A stretch of 43,720 bases of DNA from Pseudomarimonas arenosa (GCF_014841215.1 NZ_JACYTR010000040.1:1-43720), one strand, 5' to 3'; numbered from the stretch's first letter, positions 15,143 through 24,309 are shown. The notes: generated from the sequence alone by a model not told the origin. Numbers and translations: made by a program.

Positions 15143-15348
15143 CAGGCTGCTGAAACTCATTTCAGCAGCCTGATATCGCGCGCCAAGGGCGGCGCGCTCG
15201 GAAAGCAAACCCGCACGTGTTTGATTCCCGGCAGGTGTGGCGCGGCTTTGCCGCGACCGGCTTGCCGTGAGCCTGCCGCACGGCGGTCCCTGAGCTTGTC
15301 GAAGGGTTGCGCTGAAAATCTCCAGGATGGAGGTATTTCAGCAGCCTG
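15143..15348. repeat. CAGGCTGCTGAAA inverted element, long form
   Basis: The left hairpin pairs CAGGCTGCTGAAA (15143-15155) with TTTCAGCAGCCTG (15160-15172) and is followed by ATATCGCG. The right end has GCGCTGAAAA, an imperfect CTCCAGGATGGAGG palindrome and TTTCAGCAGCCTG (15336-15348). A shorter form is at 32056-32145 and a lone hairpin at 43522-43557. Upstream, 15050-15130 holds related CAGCTCAGGGTGCGC-type repeat sequence. No gene is supported in 14906-15406. Confidence 0.75.
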
Positions 15349-15406
15349 TTAGGGCTTACCCAGCCGACGCACCACGGATTGAGAGGCCGCTCGCCAGGAC
15401 GTGACG

Positions 15407-16234
15407 TCAGCGCGAGAAAACCCGGCGCAGCAGGTCCGAGGCCTGGCCCACCGGGTCCTTGCGAATGGCTTTTTCCTGCTCGCCGATATAGAAGAACAGC
15501 CCCTCCAGCGCTTTGTCGGTGACATAGGTGTCGAGGTCGAGATCATCGCTGACCAGCAGTCCGCCCATCTCGCCAGTCTTGTCGATCAAGCGTTTGTAGC
15601 TCTTGGTCACGCCCGAGGCCTCGGTCGACTGCTTGACGATCGGCATGAAGGCTTCACGCAGCTTGTCGCTTGAAGTCTTGCGGAAATAATCCGTAGCCGA
15701 GGTCTCGCCGCCGCGCACCAGGCCGATGGCATCTTCCAGGCTCATGTTCTTGATCGAGTCGCCGAGTATGCTGGCCGCCTGTGGCACGGCCTTCTCAGCT
15801 GCCCGGTTCATCGAGGTCTCGAAGCGATCAACATACTTGCCGGCACCCAGGGATTTGGCCATGTCGGTGAGCTTGCGCAGCTTCTTCGGCACCAGGATCT
15901 TGACTGCCTGATCGGTGAGAAATCCGTCTTCCTGCCCGAGTTGGGAAATCGCCTTCTCCACGCCCTTGCCCAGCGCCTCACGGATGCCTTTGCCCGCATC
16001 GGATTGGCTGATGCTGGTCGCGCTGGCGGAGGCCGAAGTAGCGGCATCGCTGACCTTGCCTTCCTCGGTCTTGGGTTTGTCCTTGTTCTTGTCCTTGTCG
16101 CCTTTCAGCTTCTTCTCAAGCTTCTTCAGCGCCTTATCGACGTCGCTGTCGGAGGCCAGGGTCGGTTGGCTGAAGGAAAACGCCAGTGCAATGCAGAGGC
16201 TTAGGCGGCCCAGCCACGAGTGAGTGGAGGTCAT
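15407..16234 (-). CDS. DUF4197 domain-containing exported protein
   Basis: A 275-residue protein. A signal peptide occupies about residues 1-27 (basic start, hydrophobic core, ending TLAS). A highly charged Lys/Asp/Glu segment follows at about 30-60, then a helical DUF4197 domain to the C-terminus, with the family-like features SDAGKGIREALGKGVEKAI and ALEGLFFYIGEQEKAIR. Function unknown; probably periplasmic. The ATG at 16234 with upstream AGGAG is preferred over an in-frame ATG 14 codons earlier. It stands alone, with repeats downstream and a DUF418 gene upstream. Confidence 0.85.
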   Translation of the reverse strand: MTSTHSWLGRLSLCIALAFSFSQPTLASDSDVDKALKKLEKKLKGDKDKNKDKPKTEEGKVSDAATSASASATSISQSDAGKGIREALGKGVEKAISQLGQEDGFLTDQAVKILVPKKLRKLTDMAKSLGAGKYVDRFETSMNRAAEKAVPQAASILGDSIKNMSLEDAIGLVRGGETSATDYFRKTSSDKLREAFMPIVKQSTEASGVTKSYKRLIDKTGEMGGLLVSDDLDLDTYVTDKALEGLFFYIGEQEKAIRKDPVGQASDLLRRVFSR

Positions 16235-16366
16235 CTTGGCTCCTGAGATTTCGACCAGCCTGAACTTTAGTGGCATCGAGCCACGCGTGCGTGAAGAATT
16301 CGCTAGGCCGGCCGCTTCACCGCCCCGCGTTGCGTCGGCGGAAGTATGGTTTGCGCGATCGCAGGG

Positions 16367-17593
16367 CTAGCGGCGCATGCGCGGGCGTTTCCAATAGCTC
16401 AAGGCTCGCCATAGCCATTCCAGTGGGCCAAAGCGATAGCGTTGCATCCAGATCGGCGACCAGATCAGCAGGATCAACCACACGCCCAGCACCACCAGCA
16501 GCTGCTGCCAGCGTTCAAAGCTGCCGAAGTAGCCCAGCCCGAAGCCGTAGAACACGAAGGTGCAGAGCAGAGATTGCGCGATGTAGTTGCTGAAGGCCAT
16601 GCGTCCCACCGCCATTAGACGTGTGCGCAGACGGCTTAGCACACCCAGTTGATGAATTCGCATGATCAAGCCGAGATAGGCCAGGGCGAGACCCAGGCTG
16701 CCGATGTAATTGAACTGCGCGCCACCGAACATGGACTGCTCCAGGGACCAGCCGTGGCTGAAGTTCCACTGCACGCCCCAGCTGGAAAGACCGATGCCGA
16801 ACAGCGTGCCGATCACGATCAGTCGGTTGTAGAAGCTGGCGCTGCGCGATGCGCTCAATACACCGAGTTTGTACAGCGCCATCCCCAGCAGCATCATGCT
16901 CATGCCGCGCCAGAAGAAGAAGACGGCGAACACCAGGGTTTCCAGCATCAGTGCCGACTTGTGACGCTGCGCCTGCTGTTCGAGCCAGCTGCCGGTGTAG
17001 GCATTGAGTTCTTCCTGAATCTTGTCCACCGACGGCGCCCAGGATTTCAGCATCGCGGCCTTGGCCTGTGCGGGGATCTCGCCCATGGCCAGCTGGGTCA
17101 ATCCGTTGTAGAGCACCGGCATCAGAAAGAACACAGCGCTCCAGATGATCAGGGCGCGCGGTGACAGGCGGCGAAACCAGAACACCAGGAATCCGCACAG
17201 AGCGTAGCTGACCAGAATGTCGCCGTACCAGATGAAATGCGCATGGATCAGGCCGAACAACAGCAGCCAGAACATGCGCCGATAGTGCAGGCCCAAGGCA
17301 CCGCCACTCTTGCCCTCGGCGCGCTCGGTGAACACACATACGCCAGCGCCGAACAATATCGAGAACAGGGAGATGAACTTCTGATCGGCCAGCACATGGG
17401 TCAGCGACCACACCCAGAAATTCACGCCACTGAGATCGCCATAGGAGCTCGGATTCATGTAGGCCGAGCCGGGCATGGCGAATACCTGGATATTCATCAG
17501 CAGGATGCCAAGCAAGGCAAAGCCACGCAGCAGATCAAGGCTGTCGATGCGCTCGGTGCCGGGCAGCGGCTGGGGTTGGAAGTCGTGGCTCAT
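16367..17593 (-). CDS. DUF418 (YeiB-like) multi-pass membrane protein
   Basis: A 408-residue integral inner-membrane protein. The N-terminus has the typical IDSLDLLRGFALLGILLMN motif of the YeiB/DUF418 family, followed by about eight to ten hydrophobic segments. The C-terminal DUF418 part includes MAVGRMAFSNYIAQSLLC and a basic tail. Family members are distant relatives of membrane acyltransferases with no settled function. The cytoplasmic tail ends in KRPRMRR. No operon partner: 132 bases separate it from the DUF4197 gene and 567 bases without a gene lie upstream. Confidence 0.88.
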   Translation of the reverse strand: MSHDFQPQPLPGTERIDSLDLLRGFALLGILLMNIQVFAMPGSAYMNPSSYGDLSGVNFWVWSLTHVLADQKFISLFSILFGAGVCVFTERAEGKSGGALGLHYRRMFWLLLFGLIHAHFIWYGDILVSYALCGFLVFWFRRLSPRALIIWSAVFFLMPVLYNGLTQLAMGEIPAQAKAAMLKSWAPSVDKIQEELNAYTGSWLEQQAQRHKSALMLETLVFAVFFFWRGMSMMLLGMALYKLGVLSASRSASFYNRLIVIGTLFGIGLSSWGVQWNFSHGWSLEQSMFGGAQFNYIGSLGLALAYLGLIMRIHQLGVLSRLRTRLMAVGRMAFSNYIAQSLLCTFVFYGFGLGYFGSFERWQQLLVVLGVWLILLIWSPIWMQRYRFGPLEWLWRALSYWKRPRMRR

Positions 17594-17686
17594 GCGAAGT
17601 CTCGTAGCGAGAGGTAAGCGACCTTGGCATCGGGCTGCCCGTTGTGCAACTGTTCGAACAATGCCGTGCTGGCGATTTTTTGACCG

Positions 17687-17777
17687 ATTCGCTTGACACG
17701 CATGCTGCCAAGCGGGTCGTGGACGTCTATCGACGACTTGTCCACAGGGCTATCCCCGGCGATTCGTGGATAAGTCG
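17687..17777 (+). repeat. DnaA-box-like element, copy 1
   Basis: A 91-base unit repeated at 17868-17957. Order: ATTCGCTTGACACG, then CTATCGACG, TTGTCCACAGGGCTATCC (DnaA-box-like TTGTCCACA at 17738-17746) and CGTGGATAAGTCG (reverse box TTATCCACG at 17765-17773). The gap 17594-18160 has no gene I can support; its right part includes AGTCCACGGATGGACT, a small palindrome. Confidence 0.7.
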
Positions 17778-17867
17778 CGGTGAGCAGTCGGGCTTGACTT
17801 TTCTGCTGAAATTCGATGTTCAGGCTGAAACGGGGGGCGTGAATTCTTGCTGGTCAAAATCTAAGCA

Positions 17868-17957
17868 ATTCGCTTGACACGCCTTGTGTGGTGCGGGCCG
17901 TGGCGTTCTATCGACGGATTGTCCACAGGGCTATCCAGGGGGCGCGTGGATAAGTCG
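17868..17957 (+). repeat. DnaA-box-like element, copy 2
   Basis: A second copy, 181 bases after the first, keeping CGCTTGACACG, TTCTATCGACG, TTGTCCACA (17919-17927), GGGCTATCC and CGTGGATAAGTCG (17945-17953), while the bases between these blocks differ. Conservation of only the motif blocks suggests protein-binding sites. Confidence 0.7.
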
Positions 17958-18160
17958 AGGAATCGGGGGTGTATTTCGTGTTCGGCAGTTGAGCTTATTT
18001 AGCAGGGCAATTGATGTTTCAACTGGCCGGTTCAATAAAGCAGTCCACGGATGGACTGCACGCGCGCAGCGACGTAGTCGCTGTGAAGCGCCCGCGCGTA
18101 CGGGCATGCCTGCCGTAAGCCTGTCGAACGGCACCGGACGCGCGGGACTTGAGGTTGAAC

Positions 18161-20185
18161 TCATTCGAGCGCAGCAAACCGAATCGCCGTACCCCCGCCG
18201 GCGGCAAGGCGCAGGGTCAGGCGGTCGCGGTGGTTGATTTCGCGTTGCTCAATGACGATGTCGAACCCGTTGTCTCGCCAATGCGCGTCGGGGCCGTCGC
18301 GATAGATCTCGGCACGGTAGCGCCTGTCCGGGTCAAGAAAATCCAGCGATACCTCGAGCAGGCGACCGTTCTCGTCGGTGATGCTGCCAAGGTACCAGTC
18401 CTCGCTGTGGCGATCCTTGCGGGCGAAGGTGACGTAGTCGCCAATCTCGCCGTTAAGTACGCGGGTTTCCGACCAGTCGGCGGGCACATCCTTGATGAAT
18501 CGGAACGCGGCGGGGTACTTGGCGTAGTTTTCCGGCAGGTCGGCGGCCATCTGGATTGGGCTGTACAACACCACATACAGGGCCAGCTGCTTGGCCTGGG
18601 TGGTCTGCACCGCCTGCCCTCGGCCCTGCAGACTGAGAATGCCGGGAGTGAAATCCATCGGGCCGGATAGCATGCGGGTAAACACCAGGTTCACCTCGTG
18701 CTCCGGAGGATTGGTTGGATTGCCCCAGGCAGCGAATTCCATGCCGCGCGCGCCTTCGCGGGCCACCCAGTTGGGATAGGTGCGACGGAGGCCAGTGTCC
18801 TTGATCGGCTCGTGGGCATTGATGGCGATCTTGTGCCTGGCCGCCTCGGTCACCACCTTCAAATGATGGCGCGACATCCACTGGCCGTCGTGCCACTCGC
18901 GGCGCAGCACGCCGTCGGCATCACGACGTTCGATCTGCCCCGCGTCGGTGACATAGCCGGTTTTTACCGCATCGACGCCGTGTGCTGCGTACAGCTTCAA
19001 GCCAGCGCTGAGCTGCGATTCGTAGTGGCTCACTGAGCCACCGGTTTCGTGGTGACCGATGATATGCACGCCCTTGCCGCTGGCGTAGTCGGTGACTGCC
19101 TTGAAGTCGAAATCGGGCGTGGCGCGGGTGAAGTTGAAATCATTGCCGTTGCCGAACCAGTTTCCATCCCAGCCGACATTCCAGCCTTCGATCAGTACGC
19201 CGCGAAAGCCATGTTCGGCGGCAAAGTCGATTGCCTTCTTGGCGCGCTCGGTGGTAGCGCCGTGGCGTGCGCCAGTGGCCCAGCTGTGGGTGTCGAGGTG
19301 TAGCTCCCACCAGATGCCGATGTATTTGTGCGGCCGGAACCAGCTCACATCACCGAGTTTGTTCGGCTCGTTGAGGTTCAGGCTGATGTCGGCGCTGTTG
19401 TACAGGGCGGCCGCACTGTCGGCGATCTGGATGGTGCGCCAGGGCGTGTGAAAGGGCAGGGCGCGGCGCACCTTCCATCCTTCCGATGCCGGCGACAGCT
19501 GGGCACGGAAGCGGCGGCCTTCCACTCGGCGCAACCACATGCCGGCATAGTCGACCAGGGCGGCCTCGTGAAACGCCAGGTACAGACCATCGTCAGTCTT
19601 CAGCGTCATCGGCGTATGCGCCTGACCCACCTGTTCGACCGGTGTCTTGTTGTACAGGTACTCGTAGCGGTTCCACTCGCCGGCGGGAATCCACCAGGCG
19701 GTGGCCGGTGCGGCGATCACAAACTCGGTCAGTTCATCGTCAATGATCAGCTCAGATGAGCCCTTGCGTTGGGGGAACTCGTAGCGAAAGCCCAGGCCGT
19801 CGTCGAACAGTCGAAACACGACATCGAATTGGCGCTTGAGATTGATCGATTCGTGCAGAGTGACGCGCAGTTCCTGGTGATGATCGCGTACAAATCGACG
19901 CTCGCCCCAGGGCTGCTCCCAGGTGTCGTCGTGAGCGCGTGTCCGCTGTGCCTGCAGGCTGAGATTGCGCTCAAGCTTTTCCTCGCCGCGCAGCAGAAAG
20001 CCGAGCCGCGATGATTCGATCACCGGTTCGCCAAAGCGATACACCGCGTAGCTGGCCCGGCCTTCGTCGATGATGACATCCAGCCGCAGCACGCCCGAAG
20101 GTGATTCAACGCTGGCCACTACATCAGGCTTGGCCTGAGTAGCCGTGCTCAACAGCAAGCAGCAGAGAAACGCGCCAAGTCGCAT
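18161..20185 (-). CDS. Glycoside hydrolase family 97 (alpha-glucosidase-like)
   Basis: A 674-residue secreted enzyme. A signal peptide is visible (MRLGAFLCCLLLSTATQA). An N-terminal beta-sandwich (~20-280) and a TIM barrel (~290-570) follow, then a C-terminal beta domain, as in SusB. Family marks include EGWNVGWDGNW, GHHETGGS and NAHEPIKDTGLRRTYPN with REGARGMEF. The Glu residues in HHETGG and NAHEPI fit the inverting alpha-glucosidase branch rather than the retaining galactosidase branch; this rests on memory of the family. It probably trims alpha-glucosides in the periplasm. No sus-like transporter genes are adjacent. Confidence 0.9.
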   Translation of the reverse strand: MRLGAFLCCLLLSTATQAKPDVVASVESPSGVLRLDVIIDEGRASYAVYRFGEPVIESSRLGFLLRGEEKLERNLSLQAQRTRAHDDTWEQPWGERRFVRDHHQELRVTLHESINLKRQFDVVFRLFDDGLGFRYEFPQRKGSSELIIDDELTEFVIAAPATAWWIPAGEWNRYEYLYNKTPVEQVGQAHTPMTLKTDDGLYLAFHEAALVDYAGMWLRRVEGRRFRAQLSPASEGWKVRRALPFHTPWRTIQIADSAAALYNSADISLNLNEPNKLGDVSWFRPHKYIGIWWELHLDTHSWATGARHGATTERAKKAIDFAAEHGFRGVLIEGWNVGWDGNWFGNGNDFNFTRATPDFDFKAVTDYASGKGVHIIGHHETGGSVSHYESQLSAGLKLYAAHGVDAVKTGYVTDAGQIERRDADGVLRREWHDGQWMSRHHLKVVTEAARHKIAINAHEPIKDTGLRRTYPNWVAREGARGMEFAAWGNPTNPPEHEVNLVFTRMLSGPMDFTPGILSLQGRGQAVQTTQAKQLALYVVLYSPIQMAADLPENYAKYPAAFRFIKDVPADWSETRVLNGEIGDYVTFARKDRHSEDWYLGSITDENGRLLEVSLDFLDPDRRYRAEIYRDGPDAHWRDNGFDIVIEQREINHRDRLTLRLAAGGGTAIRFAALE

Positions 20186-20408
20186 GCGATGTCCTTTTCA
20201 ACGAAAGCCTCAGCCTTCGATCATCGCGCAGTGGCTGCTCGGTGTGTCGACATCGGGAGGCAATGCAAACGAATTCATTGCCTGACATGCTGCTGAGCGC
20301 TGTTCAGAGCAGCCTGCTTGTTGGTTCGGCGAGTGAATGTTTTGACTCGCCGGACTTGAAGGTCAACAGGATGTTCAAACTTCAAGTCGTTGGATCAATA
20401 GGAGACGT

Positions 20409-20441
20409 AACCGCTCCCGGCTGGCGCGGCCAGGAGCGGTT
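20409..20441 (-). terminator. Hairpin downstream of small secreted protein gene
   Basis: AACCGCTCC (20409-20417) pairs perfectly with GGAGCGGTT (20433-20441) over a 15-base loop. It lies 15 bases after the stop of the minus-strand gene ending at 20456. No long U-tract is seen, so strength is uncertain. Confidence 0.55.
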
Positions 20442-20455
20442 CCAGTTTGCGCCGG

Positions 20456-20902
20456 CTAGTTGACGGTGAGCTCTCGCGCCAGGTATTCGCCGGTGATCTC
20501 GCGAACATTGGGATAGGCCTTGACCTTTTCCCGCACCATGTCGCGATTGGCTTCGCCCCAGGCCTTCATGAAGGCGTCGTAGCGCGCCTTGTTCGGGCCG
20601 AAATCGGCCGTGGACTTGAACTTGGTCATCAGCAGCAAGTTCCACTCGCCCGAGTTGGGCAACTCACTGGAGAGGATCTTGTAATCCTCGATGTGGCCGA
20701 GCTCCTTGGCCACCTTGCTGGAGGCCACCCAGGTGGCGCGAATCCCTTCCAGATAGTGGTCGGTCATATTGGCATCCACCTTGACGGCCGTGACATGCCA
20801 AACGGCATCGCTGACGTTGTAGTCCTTGAATGGCTCGAGTTGCGCCTGAGCTGGCTGTGTGAGCAGCAGTACAAGGCCGAGTGCGAGTAGGAACTGACGC
20901 AT
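20456..20902 (-). CDS. Small exported protein of unknown function
   Basis: A 148-residue protein with a signal peptide (MRQFLLALGLVLLLTQPAQA) and probable cleavage after AQA. The mature part is about 128 residues, mostly charged and helical, with WHVTAVKVDANMTDHYLEGIR near its start. It recalls dimeric alpha-beta barrel-like or NIPSNAP-like small proteins, but I cannot place it. The ATG at 20902 is preceded by AAGGAG at good spacing; a longer frame to 21016 is not needed. A hairpin follows the stop. Transcribed divergently from the gene at 21258. Confidence 0.75.
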   Translation of the reverse strand: MRQFLLALGLVLLLTQPAQAQLEPFKDYNVSDAVWHVTAVKVDANMTDHYLEGIRATWVASSKVAKELGHIEDYKILSSELPNSGEWNLLLMTKFKSTADFGPNKARYDAFMKAWGEANRDMVREKVKAYPNVREITGEYLARELTVN

Positions 20903-21257
20903 GGTGTTCTCCTTTCTGCGTGGACGTGCATGAATGAGCGACTCCTGGGTCAGGAGCGTGGCCCGAGCGGGCGAGCTAAGGTTCACAAGGACGAGGTGGG
21001 CCGGTGTCGGAGCCATCCAATGGCAGGCTCGCGAGTCCCCTCCGGGCCAGGGCAGTTAGCGCCTTGGGGCGTGAAGGTCAAGTGTACAAAATGTGCTTTG
21101 CGTCACAGATTGGGCAAGATTCGGGCGGTGGGTTCGATGTGCGCCGCCGACATCTGGCCCCGCGGCTGAACTGCTGTCTATTCGACCCAGCCTGATCTCT
21201 TGCACGAAGCGGCATGTTGGGTCGAGGATGTCAGCCTTTGGTGGAGGGAGACGGGAG
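20903..21257. other. Divergent spacer with no gene
   Basis: These 355 bases separate two divergently transcribed genes for exported proteins and should hold both promoters. I see one small hairpin (CTCCTG/CAGGAG, 20942-20956) and a somewhat AT-richer stretch at 21075-21115, but no convincing promoter or repeat. Confidence 0.5.
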
Positions 21258-21635
21258 ATGCGTTATTGGATGATGTTGGCGGCCAGCGTGCTGAGTGCAA
21301 ATGCTCTGGCAGCAGAGCCGGACGGAACCAAGTTCTGGGGGTCGGTGGTGGTCGATGATCAGCACATCGTCAGCTACTACCTGACCGTGCCGCCGGGCGA
21401 GAGGGCTGCGCTCAGCCTTGGCAGCGGCTACAGCTTGCAATTTGAGTCTGCACCGAATGGCGGCAGCAGCGGCGAGGCCAAGGTGTCCTTGCTGGACAAG
21501 AAATCCAAGCCGCTGCATGAGCGCAGCATGCCAGGGGCCTCGCCGATGAATTTGTCCGGCGCCTACGCCGTCTGCCGCGGTTCGGTGGTGTACATCAGCC
21601 CGGCACCGAGTGAACCGGCGAGTTGCGACGATTGA
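21258..21635 (+). CDS. Small secreted protein of unknown function
   Basis: A 125-residue protein. The signal peptide MRYWMMLAASVLSANALAA is followed by a short mature part rich in Gly, Ser and Val, with two cysteines near the C-terminus (CRGS and SCDD). The start is preceded by GGAGGGAG-like purines. The frame stays open back to 21093, but the ATG at 21258 puts the signal peptide first. No domain recognised. The GNAT gene starts about 20 bases downstream on the same strand, so they may share a transcript without an obvious functional link. Confidence 0.7.
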   Translation: MRYWMMLAASVLSANALAAEPDGTKFWGSVVVDDQHIVSYYLTVPPGERAALSLGSGYSLQFESAPNGGSSGEAKVSLLDKKSKPLHERSMPGASPMNLSGAYAVCRGSVVYISPAPSEPASCDD

Positions 21636-21657
21636 TGCTGTGAGCGAACGGCCGGAG

Positions 21658-22146
21658 ATGTCGATTCGATCGGCAGTTCCGGCCGATGCCGCGGCCATCG
21701 CGGCGATCTACAACTACTATGTCGAGCACACCACGGTCAGCTTCGAGACCGTGACGGTGGATCTCGACACCATGCAAGGTCGCATTGCCGAAGTGCAGTC
21801 GAGAGGGCTGCCTTGGCTGGTGGCGGAATGCGATCAGCAGCTCATCGGATATGCCTATGCCACACCCTGGAAACCGCGGCAGGCCTATCGATTTTCAGTG
21901 GAATCCAGTGTTTATCTGGCTGCCCAGTGGTGCGGCCGGGGCCTTGGCAAGCCGCTCTACAGCGCCTTGATCGAAGCCTTGAGGGTCTTGCCGATTCACA
22001 GCGCACTCGGGGGTATTGCCTTGCCCAATGCGGCCAGCATCGCCCTGCACGAGAAACTCGGCTTCCAGAAAGTCGGTCAGCTGCGTGAGATCGGCTTCAA
22101 GCAGGAGCGCTGGATCGACGTCGGCTATTGGCAGCTGTGGTTCTGA
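21658..22146 (+). CDS. GNAT acetyltransferase, phosphinothricin acetyltransferase-like
   Basis: A 162-residue GNAT-fold enzyme that should transfer acetyl from acetyl-CoA to a primary amine. It begins MSIRSAVPADAAAIAAIYNYYV, has the SFET segment and the acetyl-CoA loop region CGRGLGKPLY, and ends with LHEKLGFQKVGQ and a GYWQLWF tail, as in Pat/Bar/YncA-type N-acyltransferases. Relatives act on phosphinothricin, methionine sulfone or related amino acids; the natural substrate here is unknown. An earlier GTG at 21640 is an alternative start; neither start has an ideal ribosome site. Confidence 0.85.
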   Translation: MSIRSAVPADAAAIAAIYNYYVEHTTVSFETVTVDLDTMQGRIAEVQSRGLPWLVAECDQQLIGYAYATPWKPRQAYRFSVESSVYLAAQWCGRGLGKPLYSALIEALRVLPIHSALGGIALPNAASIALHEKLGFQKVGQLREIGFKQERWIDVGYWQLWF

Positions 22147-22206
22147 GGGCTGCGCCGACCGATTGGTGGGCGTGTCGCCCACCGTTTCGGCCCGCCGCTT
22201 GCAACG

Positions 22207-23910
22207 TTACTCCAAGGTGAACCACTGCACTTCGACGCGGCGATTCTGCTCGCTGTCGGCGCCGACCGGCTCTTCCCAGCCGCGGCCGACCAGTTCCAGC
22301 CGTGCCTTGTCGATCTTCGGGTGGCGTACGAGCAGGGCATCGCGTACCGCCTGGGCGCGTTGACGCGATAGCTCCATCGCCTTCAGGGCCATGCTGCGCA
22401 CCAGGCTCTGGCCGCCTTGCTGTTCGAATTCAGCCCGGCGGGCGTCGTCGACATGGCCGCGCAACAGCACCACCGAGCCTGGGCTGACCTGCAGATAGCT
22501 CTTGATGGTATCGAGGTACTTCTCGTTCTGCTCGTTCTGTTCCAGCTCAGAAGAATTGGGCTTGAAGAAGAAGCGAATGTCCTTGCTAAGCAGGGCATCG
22601 CCTTCCAGCGAGACCGCACCGCCGGTCTTGATCGGTGCGATAGCGATGGTCTGGGCAGCAAACTCCGAGCGCTTGGCGATCGTGCGCAGGAAGGTCAGAT
22701 CGACAAAGCGCGCCGGATCGGCCGGATTCTTGATCACATCGCCATAGGCCAGTACCGAGGACTGGAAGATGCCCTGGAACGAGCCGGCGGCATCGATGGT
22801 GCCCTCGAAGAAGGCGATGTTCTCCGGCACATTGCTGAGATGTACCTTCTTCAGCTCCTCGCGCACTTCCGACACTTCCCACTTGAACGCCTGGGCGAGG
22901 GTGTCGAGGTGCGGCTCGGCGTTTTCGCGCACCATGCGGTTGCCTTCCATCAGGCCATGCACCAGGCCGGTGGCCCACTCGGGTTTGTTTTCTGCAAAGC
23001 CCTTGTTCAGCAGCAGGATGTCGGCCACGATCAGCAGATTGCGGTTGGAGACCAGAATCTTGGCTCGACCATTGCTGGCTTCCACCACTTCATCGGTACG
23101 CGGTGACCAACCGACACAGCCGTTGAGCTTGGGCTTGCCGCTGGCCAGTTCGTGCTGGTAGGCATCGCAGGCAACGAAGGCATCTTCATAGAACACCAGG
23201 CCCAGTTCATTCGGGCCCGGACGGCCATCGAGGTCGCGCAGCACCTTCACCGGTACGCCGGCCTCGGAGGTGAGGTAGCGGATAAAGAACTCAGCTTCGT
23301 TGAACTGCGAGCTGGCCAGCACCTTGCCCTTGAGCTGATTGACGTTGGCGATGCCGCTATCGACCACCACCATGTCGGCGCCGCGCGAAAAGCCGATCTG
23401 CGCCGGCACCACGGTTTCGAACTGGCGACCGATGATCGCCAGCGAGTCGGCCGTGGTCACAGAAGCGGCGATGCGTCCGTTGTTGAGCTTCGACCAGCCC
23501 TCTTCTTCGCTCAGCTTGAGCCGCACCTGAAAGCCGTACTGCTTGGCGAATAGCGAGTTTGGATTGGGATCGAGGCCACCATTGGCGACGATCAGGCCGG
23601 CGTAGCCTGCGTACTCGCTGATGTCGACATCGATGACATTGCCCTGAGGCTGGTAGGCCGCGGCAGCATCCAGGGTCGGCATGCCGCTGACCGGCTCGAT
23701 TGGGTCGGGTTTGTCGCCTTCGGCACTGACTGCACCGCCGCCGGAATCGCCCTCCGAACTGGCGGTTTCACCGGCCGGCTGGCTGTCCTGCTGCATGTCC
23801 TTCATCACCAGCCAGCCGCCCAGCACCAGCAGGCCGAGAACCAGCAGGAAGGTAAGGAATTTGCCGGCGCCGCTGCCGGCTTGGCGATGGCGCGAGTGAA
23901 CCTGATTCAT
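22207..23910 (-). CDS. Membrane-anchored substrate-binding/OmpA fusion protein
   Basis: A 567-residue protein. A short basic N-terminus and one membrane anchor (about 17-36) are followed by an acidic Gly/Ser linker. A periplasmic-binding-protein-like domain spans ~85-400 (phosphate/nitrate ABC SBP-like, with IGFSRGADMVVVDSGI and NELGLVFYEDAF). An OmpA-type peptidoglycan-binding domain spans ~445-567 (FFFKPNSSEL, LLRGHVDD, SRQRAQAVRDAL, GRGWEEPVG, NRRVEVQW). It would link the inner membrane to the wall and sense or bind a ligand. AAGGAG precedes the ATG at 23910. It lies on the same strand as, and 399 bases downstream of, the PspA/AAA+/coiled-coil operon. No ABC permease is present. Confidence 0.85.
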   Translation of the reverse strand: MNQVHSRHRQAGSGAGKFLTFLLVLGLLVLGGWLVMKDMQQDSQPAGETASSEGDSGGGAVSAEGDKPDPIEPVSGMPTLDAAAAYQPQGNVIDVDISEYAGYAGLIVANGGLDPNPNSLFAKQYGFQVRLKLSEEEGWSKLNNGRIAASVTTADSLAIIGRQFETVVPAQIGFSRGADMVVVDSGIANVNQLKGKVLASSQFNEAEFFIRYLTSEAGVPVKVLRDLDGRPGPNELGLVFYEDAFVACDAYQHELASGKPKLNGCVGWSPRTDEVVEASNGRAKILVSNRNLLIVADILLLNKGFAENKPEWATGLVHGLMEGNRMVRENAEPHLDTLAQAFKWEVSEVREELKKVHLSNVPENIAFFEGTIDAAGSFQGIFQSSVLAYGDVIKNPADPARFVDLTFLRTIAKRSEFAAQTIAIAPIKTGGAVSLEGDALLSKDIRFFFKPNSSELEQNEQNEKYLDTIKSYLQVSPGSVVLLRGHVDDARRAEFEQQGGQSLVRSMALKAMELSRQRAQAVRDALLVRHPKIDKARLELVGRGWEEPVGADSEQNRRVEVQWFTLE

Positions 23911-24309
23911 GCCTGTGCTCCTTCGGCGAATTGATGAGTTAGGGAAGTGGGCGGACAAGGGCTCGCGCTCGCTGAGCTGTCAAAGCGAGCATCGACGAAG
24001 CCGGTTGCAGGTGCCCGGTGCGTGTTGATGTCTTGGCCCGGCTTGGCACCCTTCGACGGGCTCAGGGCACCGCCCTTCGACGGGCTCAGGGTGCGCTGTT
24101 CAAGTGCGAGGTCATGGTTCAGCGCCGCTTGGGTGAACATCGAGCGCTCGCTGAGCTCCTCGAAGCGAGCATCTACGGAGCGCTGCGGTGAAAGTCGCAC
24201 CCGGCCGCAAGCCCACACTGCAGGCGCCTCGCCCGCTGGTAAGTCAGACGCATCACCCGCCGATATCGGGGCGATTTGATCGGGCCAGATCGAAACTTGG
24301 CGGTTCATG
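23911..24309. repeat. Repeat-rich spacer in the PspA module
   Basis: The spacer holds two direct copies of CCCTTCGACGGGCTCAGGG (24049-24067, 24073-24091) and two copies of a GCTCGCTGAGCT...AAGCGAGCATC hairpin unit (23967-24000, 24146-24180). No gene is supported. The repeats probably inserted between genes that belong together. Confidence 0.7.

Noticed and set aside
17594-18160. Chromosomal replication origin
   Set aside because: DnaA-box-like motifs are present, but there is no AT-rich unwinding region and no dnaA, dnaN, gidA or parAB nearby.
22207-23910. Phosphate ABC transporter component
   Set aside because: The binding-protein domain is similar, but it is fused to an OmpA domain and membrane-anchored, and no permease or ATPase of an ABC importer is nearby.
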